Notes under the pieces: generated by a model | The model's database searches: none | What the model was told of the DNA's origin: nothing | The model's input: the letters and a program-made list of their open reading frames with translations, nothing else | Assembly: GCA_964475205.1 (NCBI GenBank) | Contig: CAYYVQ010000008.1 | Location: forward strand, 1 to 64,000 | Direction: 5' to 3' | DNA: 64,000 nt | Source: CAYSRM01 sp964475205 | Lineage (GTDB): Bacteria; Verrucomicrobiota; Kiritimatiellia; UBA8416; CAYSRM01 | Shown: piece after piece, positions 17,105 through 26,320 of the stretch | Layout: each line of letters opens with the position of its first letter | Numbering within the stretch: position 1 is the first letter of the stretch | Program-made: the position numbers and the translations under genes

Positions 17105-18472
17105 TTACTCATTTAAAAATTCTTTCAAAGTTTCAGGAGGATCCGGAATGATGCCGTCAATCAAGGGATCATCCGTGTTTTTCATCCAACGATCCATGAG
17201 TTGGCGCATGTCGTCCAGAACTTGCGCATGGGTCGGAGCTTCGGCCAGGTTATGCGCCTCATGCGGATCGAAAACCAGGTCATATAGCTGTTCATCCGGA
17301 AATGGCATGTCGTCATAGCCATACTCTGCCCAGAATTCCTCGGCGGGACCTCGGTCAATACCTCTAGCCTGATCGCGCTTGTAAGAACGGATGTATTTGT
17401 GGCGAGACGTTCTCGCTGCGCGCAGAGGCCGCGGCCGGGAGTTATAGTGATAGGTCTGTTCTGTAAATATGGTCTCATGGATCTCTCCGGTCTCGCTTGA
17501 GACAAGGGGCAACAATGACTTCCCATCCAATCCGTCCGGAGGCTCTGCCCCGATGATGTCGGCTATCGTAGGATAAAGGTCAAGGTGCTGGGTCATGGCG
17601 TCTACAACCTTGCCTCCCTGAAAAGCGCTGCCTTGTCCATCTTCAGTGTTAGCTGCGCCCCTTATAATCAGAACAACTCCTGTGCCGCGGTCAGTGAGCG
17701 TACATTTTGCCTCGCATATGCCAGGGCCATGGTCGGTGGTAAAAATTACAATGGTGTTATCCCGCAATTCGGGAGTATCCAGAGCCTTGAGCACGCGTCC
17801 GACATCCTGGTCCATCATCTCAACACCCATCTTGAAATTTGCCATATCTCGCCGTGTCACAGCATTGTCAGGCATATGCGGCCACGGCTGACAGTAACGG
17901 GCCTGCATTTCGATATCGGCCGGTTCGTGCGAAGGTTGTGATTCAATAAAAACACGCCCGTCCCCCCGGTTGTTGCGGTGCGGATCCAGAAAACCAACTG
18001 ACAGAAAGAACGGCCGACTGTGCTCCTGCATCAAGAACTCAACCGCGGCAGGCGCCGTAAGGCCGGGGTTGAATTCCTGGCTTCCGGCAGGCTCATGGTT
18101 GAGAAAGTGGTCGTAGGGCAGGACATCTCTGGGCGGGGCCCATGGAGCGCGCGCCACATGCTGCACTCCAGACAAGGCTGTTTCATATCCATGTCGTTTG
18201 AGAAATGCTGCTAGGTGACGGTTATAGTCGTTTAGATGGTAACCGAGAGGCGGGCTCGGCAGTCCCAGCATGCCGCATCGATGAGGATGCTGTCCGGTAA
18301 GCAAGGCGGCTCGGCTCGGAGCACAAGAGGGAGCAGAAGCATGGCACTGGCGGAATAACACCCCTTCCTTCGCCAGCTTCATCAGGTTGGGCGCAGGTAT
18401 GTCATACCCCATCGGTTCGCAGTAACGGCCGAGATCATGGGCATGAATATAGATAATATTCGGTAAGGTCAT
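17105..18472 (-). CDS. S1-type sulfatase
   Basis: The 455-residue enzyme would hydrolyse a sulfate ester, most likely on a polysaccharide. Near the N terminus are the metal-site strand NIIYIHAHDLG and the formylglycine signature C-A-P-S-R at residues 50-54, where the cysteine must be oxidised by a sulfatase-maturing enzyme (none is seen here). TTDHGP near the middle completes the site. I chose the second ATG (MTLPNIIYI), because the first in-frame ATG, five codons upstream, overlaps the ribosome-binding sequence AGGAGGAAC. No signal peptide is seen, so it may be cytoplasmic. The motif DLGRYCEPMGY, replacing the usual DD pair by HDLG, is a slight oddity at the metal site. It is divergent from the esterase-like gene. 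Confidence 0.87.
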   Translation of the reverse strand: MTLPNIIYIHAHDLGRYCEPMGYDIPAPNLMKLAKEGVLFRQCHASAPSCAPSRAALLTGQHPHRCGMLGLPSPPLGYHLNDYNRHLAAFLKRHGYETALSGVQHVARAPWAPPRDVLPYDHFLNHEPAGSQEFNPGLTAPAAVEFLMQEHSRPFFLSVGFLDPHRNNRGDGRVFIESQPSHEPADIEMQARYCQPWPHMPDNAVTRRDMANFKMGVEMMDQDVGRVLKALDTPELRDNTIVIFTTDHGPGICEAKCTLTDRGTGVVLIIRGAANTEDGQGSAFQGGKVVDAMTQHLDLYPTIADIIGAEPPDGLDGKSLLPLVSSETGEIHETIFTEQTYHYNSRPRPLRAARTSRHKYIRSYKRDQARGIDRGPAEEFWAEYGYDDMPFPDEQLYDLVFDPHEAHNLAEAPTHAQVLDDMRQLMDRWMKNTDDPLIDGIIPDPPETLKEFLNE

Positions 18473-18582
18473 AGTGTTCCTCCTCATTGGTTGTAACTCA
18501 TAGCAGAATTATGTATTTTTCACAATGCAATCAATCTTGTTCTCGACAATTTAGATTAATATACGAGATAAAGGAAATAATC

Positions 18583-19617
18583 ATGCATCTGTCTCCTAGC
18601 GAAACTCACAAACATTTAATGTCTCGCATCACTCCTGAGCTCAGATTTGACGGCAATGATCCGCGGACGTGGCAGCGCAGGTTACGCAGGAAGCTGCGCC
18701 AAATGGTCGGCGACAAGCCACAGGATCGTTGCGACCTCAAGCCCAGGCGGCTCTGGAAACGCGAACATCCGCTGGGCACAATCGAAAAAATCGTGTTCAC
18801 ATCGGAACCTTATTCTGATGTGCCGGCATACGTCTGTCTTCCGAAAAATGCGACAGCGCCTTACACTTTCTTTATATGCCTGCAAGGTCATTCGACAGGA
18901 ATGCACAATTCCATAGCAGTCCAAAGGGAAGACGAGACTAAACCTATAAAGGTAGAAGGAGACCGCGATTTCGCCCTCGGTTGCATGCGCCTCGGGATTG
19001 CAGCTCTTTGCATTGAGCAACGGTCTTTTGGCGAACGAAATGAGAAAAAGCAGAAAAAGATTTCATCCCACCAATGTCACGACGCTACCATGCACGCATT
19101 ACTGCTGGGCCGAACCCTGATCGGAGAACGGGTCTACGACGTTGACAGGGGCATTGATTATCTGGCGTCGCGCGGTGATGCCGATATGAAATCGATTGGC
19201 GTGATGGGCAATTCAGGCGGCGGCACTATAAGCATGTTCTCCGCAGCCCTTCTCCCGCGCATCGCCTTTGCCATGCCGTCATGCTACTTCTGCACTTTCA
19301 AGGATTCAATCATGTCAATCTATCATTGTATGGATAACTACATTCCAGGCTTGCTGAAAATCGCCGAAATGTCGGACATTATGGGGCTCTTTGCTCCAAA
19401 ACCAGTTGTGATCGTCGCGGGAAAAGACGATAACATATTTCCCATCAGAGCAACACGCAGAGCGTTTAAAGATCTGCAAAACATCTATCAGGCCAGCGAC
19501 GCGGCAGACCGCTGCCACCTTGTGGTCGGCAACGGAGGTCATCGCTTTTACGCCGACGATGCGTGGCCGGTTATGCTGAGGGAAATCAAGAAGTCCCGGC
19601 CCGGAGAGGACAAGTAA
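18583..19617 (+). CDS. Alpha/beta hydrolase, esterase-like
   Basis: A 344-residue hydrolase resembling the acetyl-xylan-esterase and Abhydrolase_7 group. The nucleophile elbow is G209-N-S-G-G-G with Ser211; the acid is probably Asp282 or Asp283 in AGKDDNIFP, and the base His320 in NGGHRFY. Before the core are YVCLPKNA and FICLQGHSTGM, where the second carries the oxyanion strand. The ATG at 18583 follows AAAGGAAAT, while an upstream in-frame codon gives an unlikely N terminus. It is divergent from the sulfatase with a 110-bp gap. No signal peptide is visible. Removal of acyl groups from oligosaccharides alongside the sulfatase is a reasonable guess, not shown. Confidence 0.8.
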   Translation: MHLSPSETHKHLMSRITPELRFDGNDPRTWQRRLRRKLRQMVGDKPQDRCDLKPRRLWKREHPLGTIEKIVFTSEPYSDVPAYVCLPKNATAPYTFFICLQGHSTGMHNSIAVQREDETKPIKVEGDRDFALGCMRLGIAALCIEQRSFGERNEKKQKKISSHQCHDATMHALLLGRTLIGERVYDVDRGIDYLASRGDADMKSIGVMGNSGGGTISMFSAALLPRIAFAMPSCYFCTFKDSIMSIYHCMDNYIPGLLKIAEMSDIMGLFAPKPVVIVAGKDDNIFPIRATRRAFKDLQNIYQASDAADRCHLVVGNGGHRFYADDAWPVMLREIKKSRPGEDK

Positions 19618-19673
19618 AGCAATTATTACTTGCAAATATTCAAGCCGCATAATATATCCATATTCGCAGCAGA

Positions 19674-19857
19674 TTAACCCGCATATCTCACAGGATTTCG
19701 TAGTGAGAGCGTGAAAAGCGCTGCTGAATGGGTGCGAATTGGTAAAACGCCGGAGCAGCCGTATAGACATACTGCAATCTGGTGTTTTGTCACTTGGTGC
19801 CCTCGCAGTGGCGCTATCCGCGCTCGCAGCAGGAATTCTGTGAGATATGCGGGTTAA
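19674..19857. repeat. 184-bp inverted-repeat element B, copy 1
   Basis: The element has perfect 20-bp terminal inverted repeats, TTAACCCGCATATCTCACAG at the left and its complement at the right, and the similarity of the ends continues more weakly inward. No gene is inside. A second, shorter copy with 14 perfect terminal bases is at 30590-30707, and fragments lie at 37357-37528. It is probably a MITE. It lies 57 bp after the esterase-like gene and 39 bp before the methyltransferase homologue. Confidence 0.85.
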
Positions 19858-19896
19858 CTGCGCACAATCCGAAAGGGTGAAAGCGGGAGGGAAGTA

Positions 19897-20937
19897 ATGA
19901 ACACAATGCCAGGTAATAGTGGTAATCAGACCTTGAATAATATGACATCCAGAGAAATTATACGAAGAACACTTGATTATGAAGAGCCCGTGCGGGTGGC
20001 CCGTTCGTTCAAAGATCGCGACTTCATGAGCATCAAGTGCGCTGCCAGAACTCATGCAACCGAATGGAGTGAAATCGGAAGCGGCAGATGGGAACGCACC
20101 GACGAGTGGGGAAACACCTGGGGAAGAATTGACAAGACTTCCAAAGGCGAAGTTGTCAAAGGAGTGCTGGAGGACATAGCGGCCATGGATACGTACGAGT
20201 TTCCTGACTACTCCCGTCCTGAAGACTACTCTCGCGTCTCACGGAAACGCGCCGAAATGCCTGACAAATGGCTTAACGGATCTCTACCGGGCTTCACATT
20301 CAATATAGCGCGCAAAATGCGCAAACTTGACCAATATCTCATGGACCTGGTGTTGGAAGCTGATCGAATGCATGAATTGCACGATCGTATTGATACAATG
20401 TTGGAAGACATGATCCGAAATTATGCTTCCGCCGGGATGGATGGCATAATGTTTCCCGAAGACTGGGGCACACAGAGCCAGACGCTAATCAGCCCCGACA
20501 TGTGGAAAGCGGAGTTCTTCCCCCGTTTCCAGAAGCTCTGCGGTATTGCACATGATCTTGGAATAAAGGTGTTCATGCATTCATGCGGGCAGATCGAGGC
20601 TATTATGCCCGGCCTCATTGAAGCTGGAATCGATGTGTTTCAGTTCGATCAGCCGGAACTGCACGGCATTGACGTTCTCGCAGCTCACCAGAAAACATCC
20701 AAAATAACTTTCTGGTGTCCGGTCGATATACAGAGCACACTTCAGAAAGGGGATGAGGGCCTTATTCGGGAGAAAGCCAGAGAGATGCTGGACAAGCTCT
20801 GGAAAGGACAAGGCGGATTTATCGCTGGTTACTACTGGGATAATGAGTCAATCGGCCTTGACCCCAGGTGGCAGGAATATGCATGCGACGAGTTCATTAA
20901 TGCCGGAGTCCGGGCGAGTTACAAGGACACCGAATAA
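19897..20937 (+). CDS. UroD-family methyltransferase homologue (MtaA-like)
   Basis: The 346-residue protein belongs to the uroporphyrinogen-decarboxylase superfamily, but it lacks the clear N-terminal arginine motifs of HemE and has the zinc-site type motif KVFMHSCGQ near 226-234, as in the corrinoid-dependent methyltransferases MtaA and CmuA. MFPEDWGTQ and FDQPELHGID are other typical barrel strands. It would transfer a methyl group from or to a corrinoid protein or another thiol, but the partner is not known and no corrinoid protein is in the window. GGGAGGGAAGTA lies just before the ATG. A RACo-type corrinoid activator at 33542 may belong to the same physiology. Confidence 0.75.
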   Translation: MNTMPGNSGNQTLNNMTSREIIRRTLDYEEPVRVARSFKDRDFMSIKCAARTHATEWSEIGSGRWERTDEWGNTWGRIDKTSKGEVVKGVLEDIAAMDTYEFPDYSRPEDYSRVSRKRAEMPDKWLNGSLPGFTFNIARKMRKLDQYLMDLVLEADRMHELHDRIDTMLEDMIRNYASAGMDGIMFPEDWGTQSQTLISPDMWKAEFFPRFQKLCGIAHDLGIKVFMHSCGQIEAIMPGLIEAGIDVFQFDQPELHGIDVLAAHQKTSKITFWCPVDIQSTLQKGDEGLIREKAREMLDKLWKGQGGFIAGYYWDNESIGLDPRWQEYACDEFINAGVRASYKDTE

Positions 20938-21048
20938 TCAGCCACAAACAAGTTGTCCGGTGGAGCCATTTTCCTGAAAATAATAAATTGCCGTCAGGCT
21001 CAATTAACCTTATATTTGAAAATCAATACAGCAAAGGAGAAATCCAAC

Positions 21049-23772
21049 ATGAAGAAATTCTCAATTTTTATCGTATCTGTATACATGCTTGCCGCCATGC
21101 AGGTCACTGCCCTGGAAGTTCCGATCACGGTCAGCGCCCCGCCGGATGCGGAGCGGACAGCCGAAGTGGTTTCAGGCGGAATCCCCATGCCTATGGGAGC
21201 TTACAAGGAGGACTCGACCTTCAGTCTTTACAAAGGAAACAGCGAGGTCCCGGTACAGGTTTCGCCGATCGTGAAGTATCCTGATGAATCCCTGCACTGG
21301 GCGCTGGTAAGTTTTCCGGTCGACATAAATGCGGGCGCTGGAGAGAACTTCATCCTCAGGGACAGGCCAGGCAGAGCGGCTCCGGACAATCCGGTAGCTG
21401 TCCAGGAAAAGGACAGCAAAGTCCTGATCTCCAACGGAATCGTCGCATTCATTATCGATAAAGAGCAGTTCAACGGATTCGAAGCCGTGGCGTACCGCAA
21501 CAAAACCGTATTCAAGAATGCAGAAGCCGGCCTGGCAGCCAACGGACAGGGCCCCGGGAAAGTGACGCATTTTGAATACCGCTATCGCGGACCGGTACGC
21601 ACGACGGTTTACATGAAGGGAACATACGGCGAACTGAAGTCCCCTACATGGTCCATGGCAGTAACCCTCAACGCAAACGAGAGCATAATTCATATCGATC
21701 ATAACCTGCGTAACGGCGGCAAGGGCGCGAGTAAACTGGACGTGCAGGCGCCAAAACTCTGCCTGGGACTTGCCTCGCCCCTTGAACAAACCGGCAAGGA
21801 GTCTGCATCAGGCAACAAGCCTTCCTGGGGGTGGCACAAATTCTCCGGCGCCGCCGACCTGCTTGTTTTTCAAAGAGCGGGCGGTAGAGGAACACCGTTA
21901 TACAAGGCTGAAGTTCAGGACAAGGAACTTCAAATCTCCATGGGTTTCGGCCCGAACGGCGACGTTAACCTTCACTACGGCGCACACAAGATAACCGAGA
22001 TCGATTTGGTATTCGGGGACGCGGATCCGGCGGCGCTGGCCCTGCCGCTGCATGCGCGCGCAGCAAGCGACTGGTATGCCGCCCATGACAGCATGGGAGT
22101 GGGACGCGGTTTCGGGTCGCTTGAAGACGAAACAACGACATATAAGAATCAAGGATGGAAGAACGCTGAAGAGCCAAAGAAACTGCCCGGCAAGAAAAAG
22201 CCGGTTCCGAACATGTACAAATCATCGTTTGACGCGCACCGCACCAGCGAATGCGACCAGATGCGCGGTCTCACACTCGGCTACGTGCGCACCGGGCAGA
22301 GAGGTTTCCTTGATCGCGCCCACGCATGGGCCCGATACTGGCAGACATTTTTCCTCTACCGCTCGGACGACCTCATTTACGGCAAGGATATGTCCTATAA
22401 TACTCCGAAATGGGGCAGAGGCCGCTGCTGCACCGAAGGATGCCACTTTTACGTGGCCGGACTGTTCAACTATGCTCTTCTGACCGGCGACATCGACGCG
22501 CTGGAAGCCGCATTTGATGGAGCTGAATTCGTCAATAAGGGATGGTTTGGCCAGTATTCAAAAAGATCGCCAGGCAAAAGTTTCAGCGCCTGGGGATCAC
22601 GCGGATTTGCGCGTTGCTATCTTGGTATTGCCCGGGCTTATGACGTTGCTCGCAACGAAATGTGGAAAGACGCGCTGCTGCACTTTGCGCGCATGGCCCG
22701 GCAGACGCCCATGCTCGACCCGCGCGGATTTACAGTCAGCGAGCAGGGATCAAGCGCAGGCTCCGCCGCCGGCAAGGCAAAGGGCATTCCTGAACTGGAG
22801 GAAATGATAGCGGAACAGAATATAAAGATAGACGGAAAACATGTTGTGCATCCTGTCTATGGCAGATATCTCCCCAAATATGCCAACGGCTGGCCAATGG
22901 TCATGCTGTCCTGGGCCAATTACCAGGCATGGGAGTCGCTATCAGCCGACCCGGATCCCGAAGCTCAGCTTGCAGCCGAAGACGCCATGGATCTTGCTGT
23001 CGCTACAGCCGAATACGGTGTAAGATATGTATACCATGAAACACAGAAGGCCATGCTCCCTTCACAACACTTGGACTACCCTATCCCTGACTATGTCGCA
23101 AGATGGAGCGGTGGAAAATGGAATGAATATCAGCCGAAAGGCACTGATAGCTGGTATACCAAGTGGTGGCCCAATACACTCGCGCAGGGTTACATGCTGA
23201 CCGGCGACGAATATTATCTTGATACCATGTACAACACCATCTGGTGGGGGCTGTCGCGATTCTACCGGGGCGCTCCAAAGGTTCCCGAAGGCGAAGCGCC
23301 TCGTTATGCATGGGTAGACAAGAACACCAAGGGCGACTGGGTTACCCCCACGGCGCTGGCCTTCGGAGTCGGCTCCGGTACCAGAAAGGATTCGGAGCCG
23401 CCGGCGGCAGTGAAAGATCTGAAAGCAAGAACGCTCGGCGATGGCAAGGTTGAAATCGCGTGGTCAACACCTTCCGATAACGGCGGCACAGTCGCGCGCT
23501 ATCAGGTCAAGTGGGCACAGCTTCCCATTGTCGACTTCATTCGCTCGGGAGACGAATACCGGAAGCATTTCAAAGACGGCAAGCTACAGGTTGAATACTG
23601 GAACACCGCGAACAATGTGGTTGGCGAACCTGAACCCGGCCGGGCCGGCAAGGCGGAACGTATGACCCTCAAATTGGAACCGGGTACGACATGCCACATT
23701 GCAGTTCGCAGTTTTGACGATTCCAGGAACAGAAGCCCTGTTTCCAATGTTGTGACTGTCGAGGTAAAGTAA
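21049..23772 (+). CDS. RIFT-barrel exo-lyase-like exoprotein with FN3 domain
   Basis: A secreted 907-residue protein. A signal peptide (MKKFSIFIVSVYMLAAMQVTA) is followed by an N-terminal RIFT-barrel domain with VSGGIPMPMGAY and PDESLHWALVSF, as seen in the exo-rhamnogalacturonan lyase PL26 and YetA group. The middle part, to about 790, has repeated aromatic-rich helices (for example RAHAWARYWQTFFLY and GCHFYVAGLFNYALLTGD) of an alpha/alpha barrel, and the C terminus (about 805-905) is a fibronectin type III domain with PPAAVKDLKARTLGDGKVE. I infer action on a pectic or other acidic polysaccharide in the periplasm or outside the cell. GCAAAGGAGA precedes the ATG. It shares the N-terminal domain with the protein at 60945-63245. 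Confidence 0.8.
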   Translation: MKKFSIFIVSVYMLAAMQVTALEVPITVSAPPDAERTAEVVSGGIPMPMGAYKEDSTFSLYKGNSEVPVQVSPIVKYPDESLHWALVSFPVDINAGAGENFILRDRPGRAAPDNPVAVQEKDSKVLISNGIVAFIIDKEQFNGFEAVAYRNKTVFKNAEAGLAANGQGPGKVTHFEYRYRGPVRTTVYMKGTYGELKSPTWSMAVTLNANESIIHIDHNLRNGGKGASKLDVQAPKLCLGLASPLEQTGKESASGNKPSWGWHKFSGAADLLVFQRAGGRGTPLYKAEVQDKELQISMGFGPNGDVNLHYGAHKITEIDLVFGDADPAALALPLHARAASDWYAAHDSMGVGRGFGSLEDETTTYKNQGWKNAEEPKKLPGKKKPVPNMYKSSFDAHRTSECDQMRGLTLGYVRTGQRGFLDRAHAWARYWQTFFLYRSDDLIYGKDMSYNTPKWGRGRCCTEGCHFYVAGLFNYALLTGDIDALEAAFDGAEFVNKGWFGQYSKRSPGKSFSAWGSRGFARCYLGIARAYDVARNEMWKDALLHFARMARQTPMLDPRGFTVSEQGSSAGSAAGKAKGIPELEEMIAEQNIKIDGKHVVHPVYGRYLPKYANGWPMVMLSWANYQAWESLSADPDPEAQLAAEDAMDLAVATAEYGVRYVYHETQKAMLPSQHLDYPIPDYVARWSGGKWNEYQPKGTDSWYTKWWPNTLAQGYMLTGDEYYLDTMYNTIWWGLSRFYRGAPKVPEGEAPRYAWVDKNTKGDWVTPTALAFGVGSGTRKDSEPPAAVKDLKARTLGDGKVEIAWSTPSDNGGTVARYQVKWAQLPIVDFIRSGDEYRKHFKDGKLQVEYWNTANNVVGEPEPGRAGKAERMTLKLEPGTTCHIAVRSFDDSRNRSPVSNVVTVEVK

Positions 23773-23904
23773 ACCTATATACGGCACTTGAAATTCGGGA
23801 AGCGATGTATATTATTACAAATAAGGAGTTTACAATTTATTGCGCCCCCACCCAAAGGGTGCGGGCGAGCTTCCCGAATTTCAAGCCGCAAGGGGTTGCC
23901 GATT
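23773..23904 (+). repeat. 132-bp palindromic repeat D, copy 1
   Basis: The element starts on the base after the stop codon of the lyase-like gene. It has 17-bp arms CTTGAAATTCGGGAAGC and GCTTCCCGAATTTCAAG, an inner stem CGCCCCCACCC-AAA-GGGTGCGGGCG with one mismatch, and an outer GGCA/TGCC. Copies in the same orientation are at 35491-35622 (one base different) and 55713-55844 (identical). The near identity shows recent spread. The rest of the gap to 24008 holds a GC-rich hairpin near 23950 (GCTTGCGCGC-TCGCGCAGGC) and no gene. Confidence 0.92.
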
Positions 23905-24008
23905 CTAGGGTAAACCGAAAGGCAAGGCGTCTTATTGCCGGGTTTGTTGCCTGCTTGCGCGCTCGCGCAGGCAAGTAACTGCAAGGCTGACAGGCAAGTG
24001 GCGCCATT

Positions 24009-25010
24009 TTATCTTGAGCGGAAAAACCGTTCGAGCCGGCGCATTGACTTATTTAAAAACATCACCGCGCCAAGCGGAACGGCTAGCCCCCAGAAAAGAA
24101 GTTTCGGCAGACTGAAAATGTGACCTGGCCCGTAGACTTCATAAGCAAGATTCCAGAACACAAGCAGACAGCACAGCAATATGACGGCAAAATTTGCCAG
24201 CGTGGCGGAACCGTGAAGTTTCCCAGCGCCTGGTATGCGTTCCCTTCGAACAGGAAACCACAGGCTGCTGCCCATGAAACCAAGCTGGTCAACAGCCGTA
24301 TGAGCGGCAATGGCTCCGAAGGCTATTATTCCGGCCGTCGGATTGAATGCCGCCGCAATTACGGCCGCAGGCAGAAGCGCAGCCACATAGCTGTGCGTCC
24401 ACCGCCGGTGCCACGGAATGAAGGCAACAGCAATCTTACCTCCCGCATCCGGAGACATCTCAAGCAACGGGCCGTCAAAAATATCAACCTGTATGTCAGA
24501 CTGATACCCGATTCTCACTGAAACGTTAAAGCTGATTTCAGCGCTCTTTCGCCACTTCGGGTCTTCTATTGCCACCGGCCCGTTCCTCGACATTCTTACA
24601 GGCTTTTCTGAAACAATGTTGCCACCGGTATCCACCGCCGGCCCGTATACAACAATAACCTTGTGCTTGCTGGCATCAATACGAACCGTATATTGTTGCC
24701 ATAGATCAGAAGCAAGGCGGATTGTTTCAAGTTTGATACGCACCGGCTTGAGTATAGATGCCGCGCTGTCTATCGCGTACGCCACAGCTCCGGCAATTTG
24801 CGACGGCAATGGATTTAACGGATCAGGAACAACACAAATGTGATGCCGGTAAAAAAATCGGAAGAATTTGAAATCCAGGGTATCGGGCAGCAGGCCGAAA
24901 AAACCGCCCAGCAGAAAATATGCCGGGTTGCCCGCCGCCGCCGCATGTATCGACTCGGGAAAAAACGAGGCAAGACCCACGCCAACAGTAAAATGCGTTA
25001 TTCCCTTCAT
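24009..25010 (-). CDS. YdjM-like membrane metal-dependent hydrolase
   Basis: The 333-residue inner-membrane protein has the signature of the YdjM/DUF457 family: THFTVGVGLASFFP at the N terminus, GLLPDTLDFK (about 38-48), and HRRWTHSYVAALLP near 205-218, then AAHTAVDQLG, with histidines and aspartates thought to bind metal. Four or five membrane helices are visible. Between the DTLD helix and the THS motif lies a hydrophilic insert of about 130 residues (for example QQYTVRIDASKHKVIVVYG and VRIGYQSDIQVDIFDGP) that is not usual in the family. The start overlaps the permease-like gene by 4 bp. No reaction is established for this family. Confidence 0.7.
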   Translation of the reverse strand: MKGITHFTVGVGLASFFPESIHAAAAGNPAYFLLGGFFGLLPDTLDFKFFRFFYRHHICVVPDPLNPLPSQIAGAVAYAIDSAASILKPVRIKLETIRLASDLWQQYTVRIDASKHKVIVVYGPAVDTGGNIVSEKPVRMSRNGPVAIEDPKWRKSAEISFNVSVRIGYQSDIQVDIFDGPLLEMSPDAGGKIAVAFIPWHRRWTHSYVAALLPAAVIAAAFNPTAGIIAFGAIAAHTAVDQLGFMGSSLWFPVRRERIPGAGKLHGSATLANFAVILLCCLLVFWNLAYEVYGPGHIFSLPKLLFWGLAVPLGAVMFLNKSMRRLERFFRSR

Positions 25011-26320
25011 CCCGCCAACCTCAAAAATGCGGCGATATCATCGCCTATTCCCGACATCATACAGGCAACAGGCAGCAGGATTACTCCCAGACAATTCATC
25101 CGTCTGGTTCCAAACAACGGCGGCACAAGCCCGATCCCCAGGCCAGCAAACATTATACCGATTCCGCCGGTTCCTGTGCCAACGAAAACTACACAGAGGG
25201 CAGCAAGCAAAGAAAATGCGGAAAGCATCCTCAAACCTGCGCGCTGCATCGCTCGAAGAGTCAGTATCGCCAGCGGAGCCACCAGCAACAGGGCCGCTGC
25301 GCTTGCCATCGCAATGGAACCAAGCGCAAGGTAAAAATCTTCGTAGGAATAGCCTGTATACAAAGCGTTTATCATTAGTGCACCGCCGCCGCGCGCCATG
25401 TTGAGGCCGGGAACGAACAACAGAAGAACCGCTGCACTGTAATAGACAGCTTTGGATGCTCCCTGCGAAACAAGAAACATTCGATCGTTCCTGATGCTGA
25501 CGGCATGCCCCGCAAGAAAACCGCCGACACCTCCGGTTATAACCGGGAAAAATGCGGCAAAACCGCCGCCCAGTGTTCCGGCAATACTGCCTGCGGCGAA
25601 ATCCCTCAAATGAATCCCCGGCAATGTCAACCGCTGCGGCGGCGCGCGGCAGCCCGAAACAAGATTGAGCAACAGCCAGGGCATGGTGAAAAGCCCCACA
25701 AAAGCCGGCATCAAATTCTGAAACGCACTGCCTGCTTGTACCGGAGAACGGTAAAACAACGCAAAACCGAGCAAACCCGACATAACAAAAGTGGCGAGCC
25801 CCGCAAATAGCTGTTGCCAGGCTTTAAAAAATCTGCGCCACCCGGAGAGCCCAACTGCAGTGTCTCGCGGCCATTCCGACATCAACATAAAACATATAAC
25901 ACACCATATTATCCAGTGGGAATGCGCCGCAAATACCTGCCGCATTACAGGAAGAACAGCAGGGCCGAAACCCGCCAGTCCGGCAATGACCAGCCCCACC
26001 CCCGCAGCGCTGCCTGCCGCCGTAAGGATCACCGCCTCATAAGCCCTGCCTTTCATCAGATACTTCTGGCCGGGAAGAACTGTAAACATTGCGCTTTCAT
26101 CCGGCGCGGCAAGAATAACAGAAGGGATCGTGTTGCATACGGCGAATCCTGCAATCATCCCAAGCGAGAAAGGAACAAACAGGGCTTCAGCTCCACTGTG
26201 GCCATAAGCAAGAATTATCGCAAATCCCAATAGATTATAAACGTGCAAACCCGGAATACATGCCAGCGCTGAGGCTATTAGTCCCCCCGTTAACGCCGCG
26301 ATAACGTTCTGTACCGGCAT
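25007..26320 (-). CDS. TctA-like membrane permease
   Basis: The 437-residue protein has about ten hydrophobic helices and the Gly/Pro-rich style of the tripartite tricarboxylate transporter large subunit TctA/DUF112. IASALACIPGLHVYNLLGF at the start and AGSIAGTLGGGFAAFFPVITGGVGGFLAGH in the second half are the paired, inverted signature loops, and GMIAGFAVCNTIPSVILAAPDE matches the first repeat. Neither a TctB subunit nor a TctC binding protein is next to it, so it may use other partners. It is closely packed in a five-gene operon. The substrate is unknown. It might instead be a distant archaeal-type member of the family with a different role. Confidence 0.68.
   Translation of the reverse strand: MPVQNVIAALTGGLIASALACIPGLHVYNLLGFAIILAYGHSGAEALFVPFSLGMIAGFAVCNTIPSVILAAPDESAMFTVLPGQKYLMKGRAYEAVILTAAGSAAGVGLVIAGLAGFGPAVLPVMRQVFAAHSHWIIWCVICFMLMSEWPRDTAVGLSGWRRFFKAWQQLFAGLATFVMSGLLGFALFYRSPVQAGSAFQNLMPAFVGLFTMPWLLLNLVSGCRAPPQRLTLPGIHLRDFAAGSIAGTLGGGFAAFFPVITGGVGGFLAGHAVSIRNDRMFLVSQGASKAVYYSAAVLLLFVPGLNMARGGGALMINALYTGYSYEDFYLALGSIAMASAAALLLVAPLAILTLRAMQRAGLRMLSAFSLLAALCVVFVGTGTGGIGIMFAGLGIGLVPPLFGTRRMNCLGVILLPVACMMSGIGDDIAAFLRLAG

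Noticed and set aside
19315..20055. Minus-strand frame of 246 codons across the esterase end, element B and the methyltransferase start
   Set aside because: It is opposite two well-supported genes and reads through the inverted repeat; the protein has low-complexity sequence and no family match.
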